From positions 232,362-251,180 of the forward strand of contig NVXI01000001.1 of assembly GCA_002747015.1 (NCBI GenBank): a DNA stretch of 18,819 nucleotides. The letters are read 5' to 3'. The first letter of the stretch is position 1. Each line of letters opens with the position of its first letter. The notes beneath the pieces are model-generated. The model was not told the DNA's origin. It did not search any database and saw nothing but the letters and a program-made list of their open reading frames with translations. A program made the position numbers and the translations under genes. Source of the DNA: Zetaproteobacteria bacterium (GTDB taxonomy: Bacteria; Pseudomonadota; Alphaproteobacteria; Micavibrionales; Micavibrionaceae). Shown here piece by piece: positions 7,532 to 15,600 of the stretch.

Positions 7532-9403
7532 CTAATAATCCCAGTTCCAGAAAATCCCAGCACCACCGCGTGCATCCTGACCAATTTCACTCTCCAACGT
7601 AATGTTGGGCGTTAATTCAATTTCTAAATTTGCGCTGCCACTGCCCTCTGCCGATCCGGCCTCTACTTCAAGATACACTTTATCGGACAAATGTTTCCCT
7701 GCACCAATTGTTGCATTACCCGCAGCGTCCGCATTAAAACGCAGATCATCCAACCCCGTCGTAGAGCGCAGTATCCCCACGGGATCAAAACCGCTACTGC
7801 CACCGCCTTTACCTGTGAAACGTTGTAATGTTTGCGCCAACTGTATCGCCTGAAATGGGGAGAGGTTACCCATCCCTTCACCAAATAAAATATGCGCAAG
7901 CACTTCATCTTCCGGTAACGCAGGAACAGAAGAAAACTTTATTTTCGGCTTCAACGCATTCCCTGATATCCCCACACGTAACAAAATATCACCCATTTGC
8001 GTCTCTACCAAAACATCAAATTTTGGATTTGGGGGAACATGTCCAGAAAAATTTATATTTGCTTTTGCGACTTTAAAATCCTTACCAAATTCAGAATAAC
8101 GCCCACGTAGCAATTTCAAACCACCCTCAAACTCAGGATCACTTGCCGCTCCTCGAATTTCCACTTTCCCACCAAACTCCGCATCAAGTCCCCAACCACG
8201 TACAAAAATTTGCTTAGGAGCATCAACAACAATATCCAGAGTAATATTCAATCCGGTGTCAGGCATACCGTTTTTACGCTGCGTCGGCGTTTCAATATTG
8301 ATTTCCGGGATGGCTTGCGTAAAGCGCTCCGGCAATGTGATGTTAATTTTATCAGGATAAATATTGCCGCTTAACACATACGCTTCGCCCTCACCCTTAA
8401 AATTCAAATCAACCTGAATAACACCATCGGCCATATCCCCCTTTGGTGCATGAAAATCCTTTGCCTTTAACGACAAATCAATCAGACCACTTACCACATC
8501 CATATCACCAGAGACCTGAAATGACCCATCTTCAAAATCACGTGCATTTAAAGATTCAATGCGTAACATTGATCCAAGGACCTCTGCCTTCAGTGCAATA
8601 TCACGAACAGACACGAAGAAACCTTTATTTGAATATGAGCGCACTTGCGCCCCTATAGTGATGTTTTGCTTATCATCTTTAACTCCCAAATCAATATCGA
8701 AGACCGCCTTTTCCAGATCATGCCCCCCGCCAATGAGATGCTGATAAAAAGAAAGGCTATCCAGTTGGCCAGATAAATTGCCGCGTGCTAGCAGGTGCTC
8801 TAAACCAATACTCACATCACCCGATAATTTAAAATCGGGTGCAAACACAGAAAGTGCAGATAAATCCAAAGAGCCGTTCAGCAAAGAGAATTTAGAATTC
8901 GCCGCCACAACGCCACCACGGTACATTGCCTTCACACCAACGTTTCCAGCAACAACATTATCCAATAATGCATTTACATGTCCGCTAACTCCAGACAATA
9001 AATACGCAGAAGATGCTTCCTTACGATTAGATAATTCAAAATCATGCGCAGAAAAATTTGTGTCCAATTCCCCGTCAATGAGAGCCTGTATATCAACGCC
9101 AAGTTTCACCGAATTCACACGCACCAACAAACCAATTTCATCATAGACATCAAGGTGCTTAACATAAATATCCCCATCAAGATTATAATGGAAACCATCC
9201 ATATCAAGCCGATAACCATAGTCTTCTGCTTGCTTCTCTATATAAGAACGCACGAAATTCTGCCCAAGATTAGAGCGCAGCCAAGAATAACCATCCAATA
9301 AAATAATAGGAGAAATAAGGATAATCGCAAACATAAGGGAGGAGCCCAAAACCAAGGTTCGACCACCACGCTTTAAAACTGATTTTACAATATTAACGAC
9401 CAT
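7532..9403 (-). CDS. tamB: Short TamB-type translocation and assembly protein
   Basis: TamB is an inner-membrane-anchored periplasmic protein that pairs with TamA and is implicated in outer-membrane protein insertion and phospholipid transport. This protein has an N-terminal anchor at about residues 12-36 and a long beta-strand-rich body. The diagnostic C-terminal domain is present: a GRYSEFGKDFKV segment, INFSGHVPPNPKFDV, LPEDEVLAHILFGEG, then LSPFQAIQLAQTLQRF, ending in GAGIFWNWDY. At 623 residues it is about half the size of E. coli TamB (about 1260), with the missing length in the repetitive body. I start it at ATG 9403, 17 bp after the tamA stop. A TTG at 9436 would overlap tamA by 17 bp and lacks a ribosome site. 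Co-transcription with tamA is expected. Confidence 0.92.
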   Translation of the reverse strand: MVVNIVKSVLKRGGRTLVLGSSLMFAIILISPIILLDGYSWLRSNLGQNFVRSYIEKQAEDYGYRLDMDGFHYNLDGDIYVKHLDVYDEIGLLVRVNSVKLGVDIQALIDGELDTNFSAHDFELSNRKEASSAYLLSGVSGHVNALLDNVVAGNVGVKAMYRGGVVAANSKFSLLNGSLDLSALSVFAPDFKLSGDVSIGLEHLLARGNLSGQLDSLSFYQHLIGGGHDLEKAVFDIDLGVKDDKQNITIGAQVRSYSNKGFFVSVRDIALKAEVLGSMLRIESLNARDFEDGSFQVSGDMDVVSGLIDLSLKAKDFHAPKGDMADGVIQVDLNFKGEGEAYVLSGNIYPDKINITLPERFTQAIPEINIETPTQRKNGMPDTGLNITLDIVVDAPKQIFVRGWGLDAEFGGKVEIRGAASDPEFEGGLKLLRGRYSEFGKDFKVAKANINFSGHVPPNPKFDVLVETQMGDILLRVGISGNALKPKIKFSSVPALPEDEVLAHILFGEGMGNLSPFQAIQLAQTLQRFTGKGGGSSGFDPVGILRSTTGLDDLRFNADAAGNATIGAGKHLSDKVYLEVEAGSAEGSGSANLEIELTPNITLESEIGQDARGGAGIFWNWDY

Positions 9404-9419
9404 GACAACGCCCAAAAAC

Positions 9420-11171
9420 CTAAAATGCCTGACCAATACTGATGTAAAGCTGAAAGCTCTGATCTGTATTGTCTTTACCGCTTAACGGCACACCAACATC
9501 CAACCTTATTGGCCCAAAATCCGTATAATAGCGAAACCCGACCCCCGCGCCAACAGACAAATCATCAACCCCAGGACTGACATCATCATTAACTTGCCCC
9601 GCATCTAGAAAAACAACCGCGCCCAATGTATCACTCATCTTAAAACGCACTTCTGCGGCGCCCTCAACCAAAGACCGACCGCCTGCAGGATCATTATCCT
9701 CAAATGGGCCAATTTCTTGATAACCAAACCCACGCACAGAGCCACCTCCACCAGCATAAAAACGCTTACTCGCAGGGATATCATCTGTATCCGCTCCGGC
9801 AATTGATCCAATATTCAAACGCCCTGCAAGTACAATTTTATCATGCACACTATAATATCCTTGCGCTCCTACTTTCAGTTTTACAAATGGGCTAACCTCT
9901 CCAAACACATCAATAAAGGGATAGAGCGAACCATGAAAGACCCATCCTTTATGTGGATCCAATATATTATCGCGGCTATCATATGATAAAGACGTAAAAG
10001 GCGAGAACAAGGCGAAATCTTTTTCCTCCGCATCCTCATCTTTAATCCTTGTGAATTCAATATCACCACCGACGCGCCCTGATAAGTATTTTCTCAAGGA
10101 GCGCTTAATACTTAGGCCTGCACCGATGCCCATTTTTTCATATGCATCCGTATCTTCTCGATCAAGCGATGTATGAAAAGAGATCGATTGATCTTTACGC
10201 AAAAAATGTGATTTGGATAGGGTCGTTTTCACAGACTGTTCACGTAAAGATAACGTCAGATTTGCATTAAACTTCTCAGCAGAGCCCAGAAAATTGCGAT
10301 GCTCCCACCCTAAAACCATCCCAGGACCTTCATCTGTATAATAACTAACGCCAGCACGAACAGATCGTTGCAGCTTTTCCTTTAAAACAAACTCCACCGG
10401 AATAACCCCACCATCCTCAGCTGCTTCGGGTAATTTGATATCCACACGAGAAAATAATCCCGTGGCCATAATTTTGTTACGCGCTGCTTCAATTTTATCA
10501 TGGCGAAAGCAATTTCCCTCTTTCCATGACACAATCTGGCGCAAATAACTCTCCTTCACACTGTCTTGCCCAGAAAAAGATACACCGCCAAAGGACGCAT
10601 CCTGCCCCTGCTCAACATAGAAATGCAACTCTGCCATCCTTGTCGCCGGATCAAGCAATGCCTTATGCCCAACTTTTAATGCGAAGGCACAATTTTCTGC
10701 CTGAAGGTTTTTATGCAACGCCGACTGTGCCTGTAAAACAACGGCCGCACTCAGAGGATCATTAACAGAAATGGACAGTTCTTCAAGATAGCCCTCATAA
10801 GATTTTGGAGTAATCGCAAGGGTTTTTATGCGTGTCACCTCACCCGCAGCCACATTATAAACGCCCATCGTATCACCATCATGATACGTCACCGATGCAT
10901 CATAATACCCTTTTGAGCGCATTGCCTTTAAAATGTTAAGGCGAACAGCCCCTTGCGCATAATCAATATCATCTGGGTTTTCTGAAACATCGGAAAAACC
11001 ATTTTCCACAATAGAATCAATATAAGTTTTCTCTGCGCTATCATCTTCAATCCCTGTAACCTCATAGCGTTTATGGATCACATCATCAGACCAAAAATTC
11101 AAACGATCTGCTACACACCCGGACAAGATGCTGCAACAAAAAACAATAGATAAACAGTGGAATACTCTCAT
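9420..11171 (-). CDS. tamA: TamA, Omp85-family outer-membrane protein with lipobox signal
   Basis: This 583-residue Omp85 protein is the outer-membrane half of the TAM complex. The N-terminus (MRVFHCLSIVFCCSILSGC) carries a perfect lipobox LSGC with Cys19, implying a lipoprotein signal peptide. Three POTRA domains span about 33-265, the last being clearest (FGGVSFSGQDSVKESYLRQI, then ARNKIMATGLFSRVDIKLPE). A 16-strand-type beta-barrel follows, with the conserved loop-6 RGF motif at 480-482 in GGGGSVRGFGYQE. The protein ends in an aromatic beta-signal (LYISIGQAF). The adjacent tamB supports the assignment over BamA. The gene lies 69 bp downstream of, and on the same strand as, the Fur-flanked 147-residue gene, so some transcripts may begin at that promoter. 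E. coli TamA is not a lipoprotein, so the lipobox is notable. Confidence 0.93.
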   Translation of the reverse strand: MRVFHCLSIVFCCSILSGCVADRLNFWSDDVIHKRYEVTGIEDDSAEKTYIDSIVENGFSDVSENPDDIDYAQGAVRLNILKAMRSKGYYDASVTYHDGDTMGVYNVAAGEVTRIKTLAITPKSYEGYLEELSISVNDPLSAAVVLQAQSALHKNLQAENCAFALKVGHKALLDPATRMAELHFYVEQGQDASFGGVSFSGQDSVKESYLRQIVSWKEGNCFRHDKIEAARNKIMATGLFSRVDIKLPEAAEDGGVIPVEFVLKEKLQRSVRAGVSYYTDEGPGMVLGWEHRNFLGSAEKFNANLTLSLREQSVKTTLSKSHFLRKDQSISFHTSLDREDTDAYEKMGIGAGLSIKRSLRKYLSGRVGGDIEFTRIKDEDAEEKDFALFSPFTSLSYDSRDNILDPHKGWVFHGSLYPFIDVFGEVSPFVKLKVGAQGYYSVHDKIVLAGRLNIGSIAGADTDDIPASKRFYAGGGGSVRGFGYQEIGPFEDNDPAGGRSLVEGAAEVRFKMSDTLGAVVFLDAGQVNDDVSPGVDDLSVGAGVGFRYYTDFGPIRLDVGVPLSGKDNTDQSFQLYISIGQAF

Positions 11172-11240
11172 AACCCAGACAATACTGGCTACACCCTAAA
11201 ATGAAAAGAAATAACTGATTTAGTAAAAGTATGACTTAAC

Positions 11241-11684
11241 CTAGAAAGGCAATTCAAAGCCACCAAGATCTGTCGATGTACCAAACTCAACATCCCCACC
11301 ACCAAAAAAACTACCCAAAGATCCATCACTTATTAAATCACTACTCGCCAAGAAAGACTCATCAAGAAAAGTATCTGTAACACCAAATAAACGATGAATA
11401 CCTTTTAAAACCTCAGTTAAAACCTCTAATACACCCGATCCAAATCCTTCTGAGAAAAACTGTGGCATCGCATTTGATATAGGGCTCATAAACTCATTCG
11501 AAAGATCCGCAATAGGAGAAGCCGCAAAGCCAGAACTATGCAACAGACCAAAATCTAAAAATGAGTCCAACATAAAGAAACCAAAGTACCAAGCCGCCCC
11601 TTTTACCGCATATGAAAATGCTTTGGTTAGCCCACCTGAAAGCAAACTATCGCCTTCATCTTCTTTCATTACATCCGCTGCCAT
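11241..11684 (-). CDS. Unrecognised 147-residue membrane-like protein, Fur-flanked
   Basis: I do not recognise this protein. It is acidic and rich in Gly, Ser, Phe and Leu. It has no cleavable signal peptide, one aromatic hydrophobic segment at about 26-52 (KGAAWYFGFFMLDSFLDFGLL), an amphipathic helical centre (SGVLEVLTEVLKGIHRLFG) and a Gly/Phe-rich C-terminus ending in FELPF. Composition suggests a small membrane-associated protein. The ATG is preceded by AGATAGG at about 9 nt. The start lies 37 bp beyond a Fur-box-like repeat and a well-spaced minus-strand promoter (TTGACG-17 bp-TAATTA). It is transcribed away from the 250- and 1227-residue genes and toward tamA, so it links the predicted iron control to the tam locus. 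Confidence 0.72.
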   Translation of the reverse strand: MAADVMKEDEGDSLLSGGLTKAFSYAVKGAAWYFGFFMLDSFLDFGLLHSSGFAASPIADLSNEFMSPISNAMPQFFSEGFGSGVLEVLTEVLKGIHRLFGVTDTFLDESFLASSDLISDGSLGSFFGGGDVEFGTSTDLGGFELPF

Positions 11685-11722
11685 ATTGAAAACCTATCTA
11701 CGGCTCTTACCATATTGTTGTT

Positions 11723-11741
11723 GCGAATAATTATCATTGAC
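11723..11741. promoter_or_regulatory. Fur-box-like site 1
   Basis: GCGAATAATTATCATTGAC matches the classical 19-bp Fur consensus GATAATGATAATCATTATC at about 13 positions, including the central AAT/ATCATT core. It overlaps the predicted -10 box (TAATTA) of the minus-strand promoter and the -35 (TTGACA) of the plus-strand promoter, so a bound repressor would block both. This is a pattern match by eye; binding is inferred. Confidence 0.65.
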
Positions 11742-11756
11742 AATACATATCGTCAA
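11728..11756 (-). promoter_or_regulatory. Predicted promoter of the 147-residue gene
   Basis: On the minus strand, TTGACG (11756-11751) and TAATTA (11733-11728) are separated by exactly 17 bp and point toward the 147-residue gene, whose start codon is 44 bp further on. The -10 hexamer lies inside Fur-box-like site 1. Confidence 0.5.
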
Positions 11757-11766
11757 GTATTAAATT
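11737..11766 (+). promoter_or_regulatory. Predicted promoter of the 250/1227-residue operon
   Basis: A consensus -35 TTGACA (11737-11742) is followed by several AT-rich -10 candidates: TATTAA at 15 bp, TTAAAT at 17 bp and TAAATT at 18 bp. The start codon at 11806 is about 40 bp further on. Fur-box-like site 1 overlaps the -35 and site 2 lies at or just beyond the -10, the usual arrangement for Fur repression. Confidence 0.45.
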
Positions 11767-11785
11767 GCGAATGATTATCAATAAA
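11767..11785. promoter_or_regulatory. Fur-box-like site 2
   Basis: GCGAATGATTATCAATAAA repeats site 1 with the shared core GCGAAT(A/G)ATTATCA(T/A)T. The two copies begin 44 bp apart, close to four helical turns, so dimers would bind the same face of the DNA. It lies 20 bp upstream of the start codon of the 250-residue gene. The degree of match to the Fur consensus is similar to site 1. Confidence 0.62.
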
Positions 11786-11805
11786 AACAAAGCCAGAGTA
11801 AAAAA

Positions 11806-12558
11806 ATGAATAAAATCAAATCAAAAATGTTTAACGTTGCCGCTGGATTAGGGATGCTTATATCCGTATCAGCCTCCGCACAAGCACCCACAACCGGAGA
11901 CAATATAATCGACACAGCAAAAGAAGCGATTTCACTTCTCTACCCCGCTGCTTTGGCTGTTGATAAAGCCCAGAAATCCGGAAATATTACAGCACAAAAG
12001 GCCGCAGGACTACGCCTGACCAATGCACAGAGGCAAATTACAGAATTATTTGGAAAAGGGCCAGAAGGATATTTCACTTATAATTACCACGGCAGAACAT
12101 TAAAAGTGCCTGTTGATGCTGATCTCGCATTTATTGGTGTCCGTGCATATACAGCCAACAAAGACATCAAAAGAAAAAGCGGTAATGTTATTAAAGAAGG
12201 TCAAAAATACCTACAGTTCTTCATGAAGCCTACACTGGCTATGACCACTCAATTCCATTTGGCACTCAATGGTATAAAACCTGACCCGAATCGTAATGTG
12301 GAAAAAGACATGATTACGACTTCGAAAACATCACTCTACCCAATCGGCCAAAGTAGTACAAAAGCCGCAGCAACACATATTTTTTCTATACCTGGAAGAA
12401 TTTTTTCAGGTAATACAAAAGACACTGGAATGTTGTCTAGTTTCCACAAAATTTCCTTTTTGGATGTGACCAACGATATGTTTAAGGTTTGTGAAGATCG
12501 CTTAGATGAATTGAATTCAGACGCTATGGACTTATTCGCAAAGCCTTCTCACCCCTAA
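11806..12558 (+). CDS. Unrecognised secreted/periplasmic 250-residue protein, Fur-flanked
   Basis: I do not recognise this protein. It has a clear Sec signal peptide: basic MNKIKSK, a hydrophobic core VAAGLGMLISV, and an AXA-type cleavage site between A25 and Q26 (SASA|QAP). The mature part begins with a helical region (DTAKEAISLLYPAALAVDKAQ, then KAAGLRLTNAQRQITELFGK, to about residue 85). A possible small beta element follows (YFTYNYHGRTLKVPVD), then a mixed region with one cysteine (KVCEDRLDEL) near the C-terminus. No haem, haemophore or periplasmic-binding-protein signature is evident. It is the first gene after the divergent Fur-like promoter and lies 51 bp upstream of the 1227-residue gene on the same strand, so the two probably form one operon and may act together in the envelope. 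Confidence 0.78.
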   Translation: MNKIKSKMFNVAAGLGMLISVSASAQAPTTGDNIIDTAKEAISLLYPAALAVDKAQKSGNITAQKAAGLRLTNAQRQITELFGKGPEGYFTYNYHGRTLKVPVDADLAFIGVRAYTANKDIKRKSGNVIKEGQKYLQFFMKPTLAMTTQFHLALNGIKPDPNRNVEKDMITTSKTSLYPIGQSSTKAAATHIFSIPGRIFSGNTKDTGMLSSFHKISFLDVTNDMFKVCEDRLDELNSDAMDLFAKPSHP

Positions 12559-12609
12559 AGCCTCTCCCCTGCGACTAAAACAGCGCAAAAGTAAATGTAG
12601 AAAACCGCC

Positions 12610-15600
12610 ATGAAAATTCACGATATCAACGAGCAGTTCCGAAAAAAAGGCACATCCCTACCCAATAATAAAGTTGGGTTATCGCACTTCCTTATTGATG
12701 AATCATTATTAAAAATGGCGCGTGATTACGGTGCATATATAGAATCTATACCTAAATCACAAAGTTACAAAATGGAGTTCTTCGGCGGTAATGGCGAACA
12801 AGATTTCACAGGACATCTTTCGGATCTAAAAGCACATCTACATAACCTTCACCAACCTATAAATATGAGCATAGAACGCTGTGTGAAGGAAAGCTCTGGA
12901 TATAATGACGCCAGTGCAGCCAGAAAAATTATGATGCGTGACACAGTGAATATGCAAATAAAAAGAGAGAGAGAAAATACCCTCGCACTCTTTCGCGTCA
13001 TGACAACAAACTCCGCAACTCTGCCTGAATACATAGACCCTAACGACGATGAAGAGCATCAGCACGGCCCAGAACATGAAATTCGTACTGCTGATATGTG
13101 GCGCAAAACCTGTGAAATCGATATAAAAAATCGCGCCAGAGACTATGATTCCGACAAAGCAACCTCCGCATTAGAGCCTGCCATTATTAAAGGCAGCCAC
13201 TTCCACCCATCAAAAGGATTTCAGTTCAAATTATCACAAGACTTTATGGATCAAGACAACGCCAGAGACATTAATGTTAAGGTTTGGGATATGCTTACCA
13301 CAATTAAAGGTAACGATACCCGCAACAGCGATACAATCTACCTGACGATGGAAGAGATGAATAATTTCTGCACCCTTGCCCACAATAAATTACAAACACC
13401 AGAATTTATGACGTTGCTTGAAGACACGCGCCATCAAGAGCGTGTTAAAGAGGCCGTTGAGCGTATTGAATCAGAAGTAAACGACATACACTCCCCCATA
13501 TATAAAGCCATTATTAAAGATACTGCTATACCTAAAGATAACAGGGATACGCTTAAAAATATGATTATTGCAAGTTCGGCTATAACGCCGATACTTGAAT
13601 CTGATGCTATGAAAGCACGTTGGTCACATTATTACTTTATGCAAAGAAAAAATCCAGAGATGGGGCATATTGTAAATGATGTGAATGTTCTCAATGATGT
13701 CATCCTACATTTCAATGCAGCCAAACATGTGACACAAGCACATATCGAAGCCATCGCGCATGATCCAACGTTCCAAGAACTGCTCTCCTTCCTGAAGAAC
13801 ATTGCCCGCGTAATTGAAACCTCTATCCCCCAAATAAAGGGAATGTCAGAAGAGGAAAAAACGCGCCATCAAGAAAGCTATAGCACTGTTCAAAAAATGA
13901 TTGCGAACATATCCGTGTCAGGGCAGAACATCGCCAATGAACACCTTAATGACGATCAAAAAACAGTTACAGATGTTTTTGAAAGAACAATGGGCACTGG
14001 ACATGACGGGATCAGCCGCATTTCCTCTGAATTTGTTGATAATACAATCGATTTCTTTCAAGATATTTATCAACGCCCATTTGCCTCCAAAAAAGAATTT
14101 GTTGCCTCATGTGCCGTTTTAGGATGGCTGACTTATTATATGCAATCAGGTGGCGACGCCGAGGGCGCAAATCAACTTCTTGAAGCCGCGAATACAATGA
14201 ATGATGCCGCCATAACCGAGAGCATTCCAGATTCAATGTCCTTTAATGACATAATGGGTAGCTTAAATGATGGTAGCGGCCTAAGCGACACAGCTGCACA
14301 AATCGAAGATTTAGACCTAAGCAAGCTAACAGAAGAGGATAAGAAAGAATTCGCACGCCTTATCCGCGACAATGGCCTAGATATTTCTGACGACCAAATG
14401 CAACAACTCTCCAGCTATGTTCACAATAACTACGGAATTTTAGGGGCTTACAAACATTTCACCATTGATAATGCCGTAACCGGAACAACCCTATCCATGC
14501 TAGATCTCGCAAGGTTAGCCACAGAAAACTCGGTCGAGGCCCTCGGCGGCACAGTGAATGAAAGCGCATCATTTTTCAAATCGGCAAGCAACGGCGCAAT
14601 AGATGCCGGCGAGAAAACATTCAAAGTCAATGTATTCCAAACCACAATCGGCCATATTCCAATGATTGCCGCACTCGCCATGATGGCTCTTACCTCCGGC
14701 CCTAGGAACGGTATAAAACGCATTTTTGGATTCTTTGATGGGTTTATGAATTCAACAATCGCAACATTAAAAGAGCGACCACTTGCCATTCCTGCTGCCA
14801 CATTAACCGCGTTTTTTGAGCCGCAAACCATTATCCTTGCCAATGAAGCAGATAAAGGTGGTTTTGCATTCCCTCTACTTGCCGGAATTGCCGCCGCATC
14901 TCTGTGGAAACACACCGCCAATTCAACCAAAGACCTGCATAAAGAAATAACGGAAAATGCACGTACATTAACAAATCACCTCAACAATGATGAGGCGCGA
15001 TTTAAATTATTAGATTCCCGTCCAGATATTATGGAGTCTCTGTCACAAGCCGCCCTATTACAAGAACAAGTAAGAGCAAGCCTGCCTGATGATATTAAGG
15101 AAATATCCTATTCCAAAAAGCGTTTGGTAAAAACACTATCATCCAATTTTAAAATCGCTTCTGACAATCTAGAACCCACATTAATAGCATTGCGAAAATT
15201 CGATTTGGCCATGGATATCTCATCACGCTATATGGGTGAAGAAAATAAGACCTATCATAACTTTGTACATGGCAAAATAAAATCGTTCACACAGGCTTTA
15301 AAGGATGTTCAAAACGAAAAAATAGACATTAAAGAATTCGAACATCACATCAATAAAGATTTGAAAAAAGTATTACAGGCTCAAGCCTTCATCAGTGGAA
15401 ATTCTGAAATCTATAATGCTATATATAAAAAATCACCATCAGAAAAGGAAATGGATCGCTTCACTTTTGCTGGCAATGTTCAATATAATATCCAATCACG
15501 CAAAGAGAGCTTTAAACAATACGCGCAGAACATCAATGGGCTAAAAGAGCAAAGGGGCAAAATAGGAAATGGGCAAACAGACTTCTCACATATCCCCCTA

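Noticed and set aside
7602..9301. Several plus-strand open frames opposite tamB
   Set aside because: They lack ribosome sites and are frame shadows of a clearly coding minus-strand gene.
14448..14930. A 160-codon minus-strand frame inside the giant-protein gene
   Set aside because: It lies opposite a hydrophobic, Ala-rich coding stretch and reads like an antisense shadow; no start context or recognisable domain.
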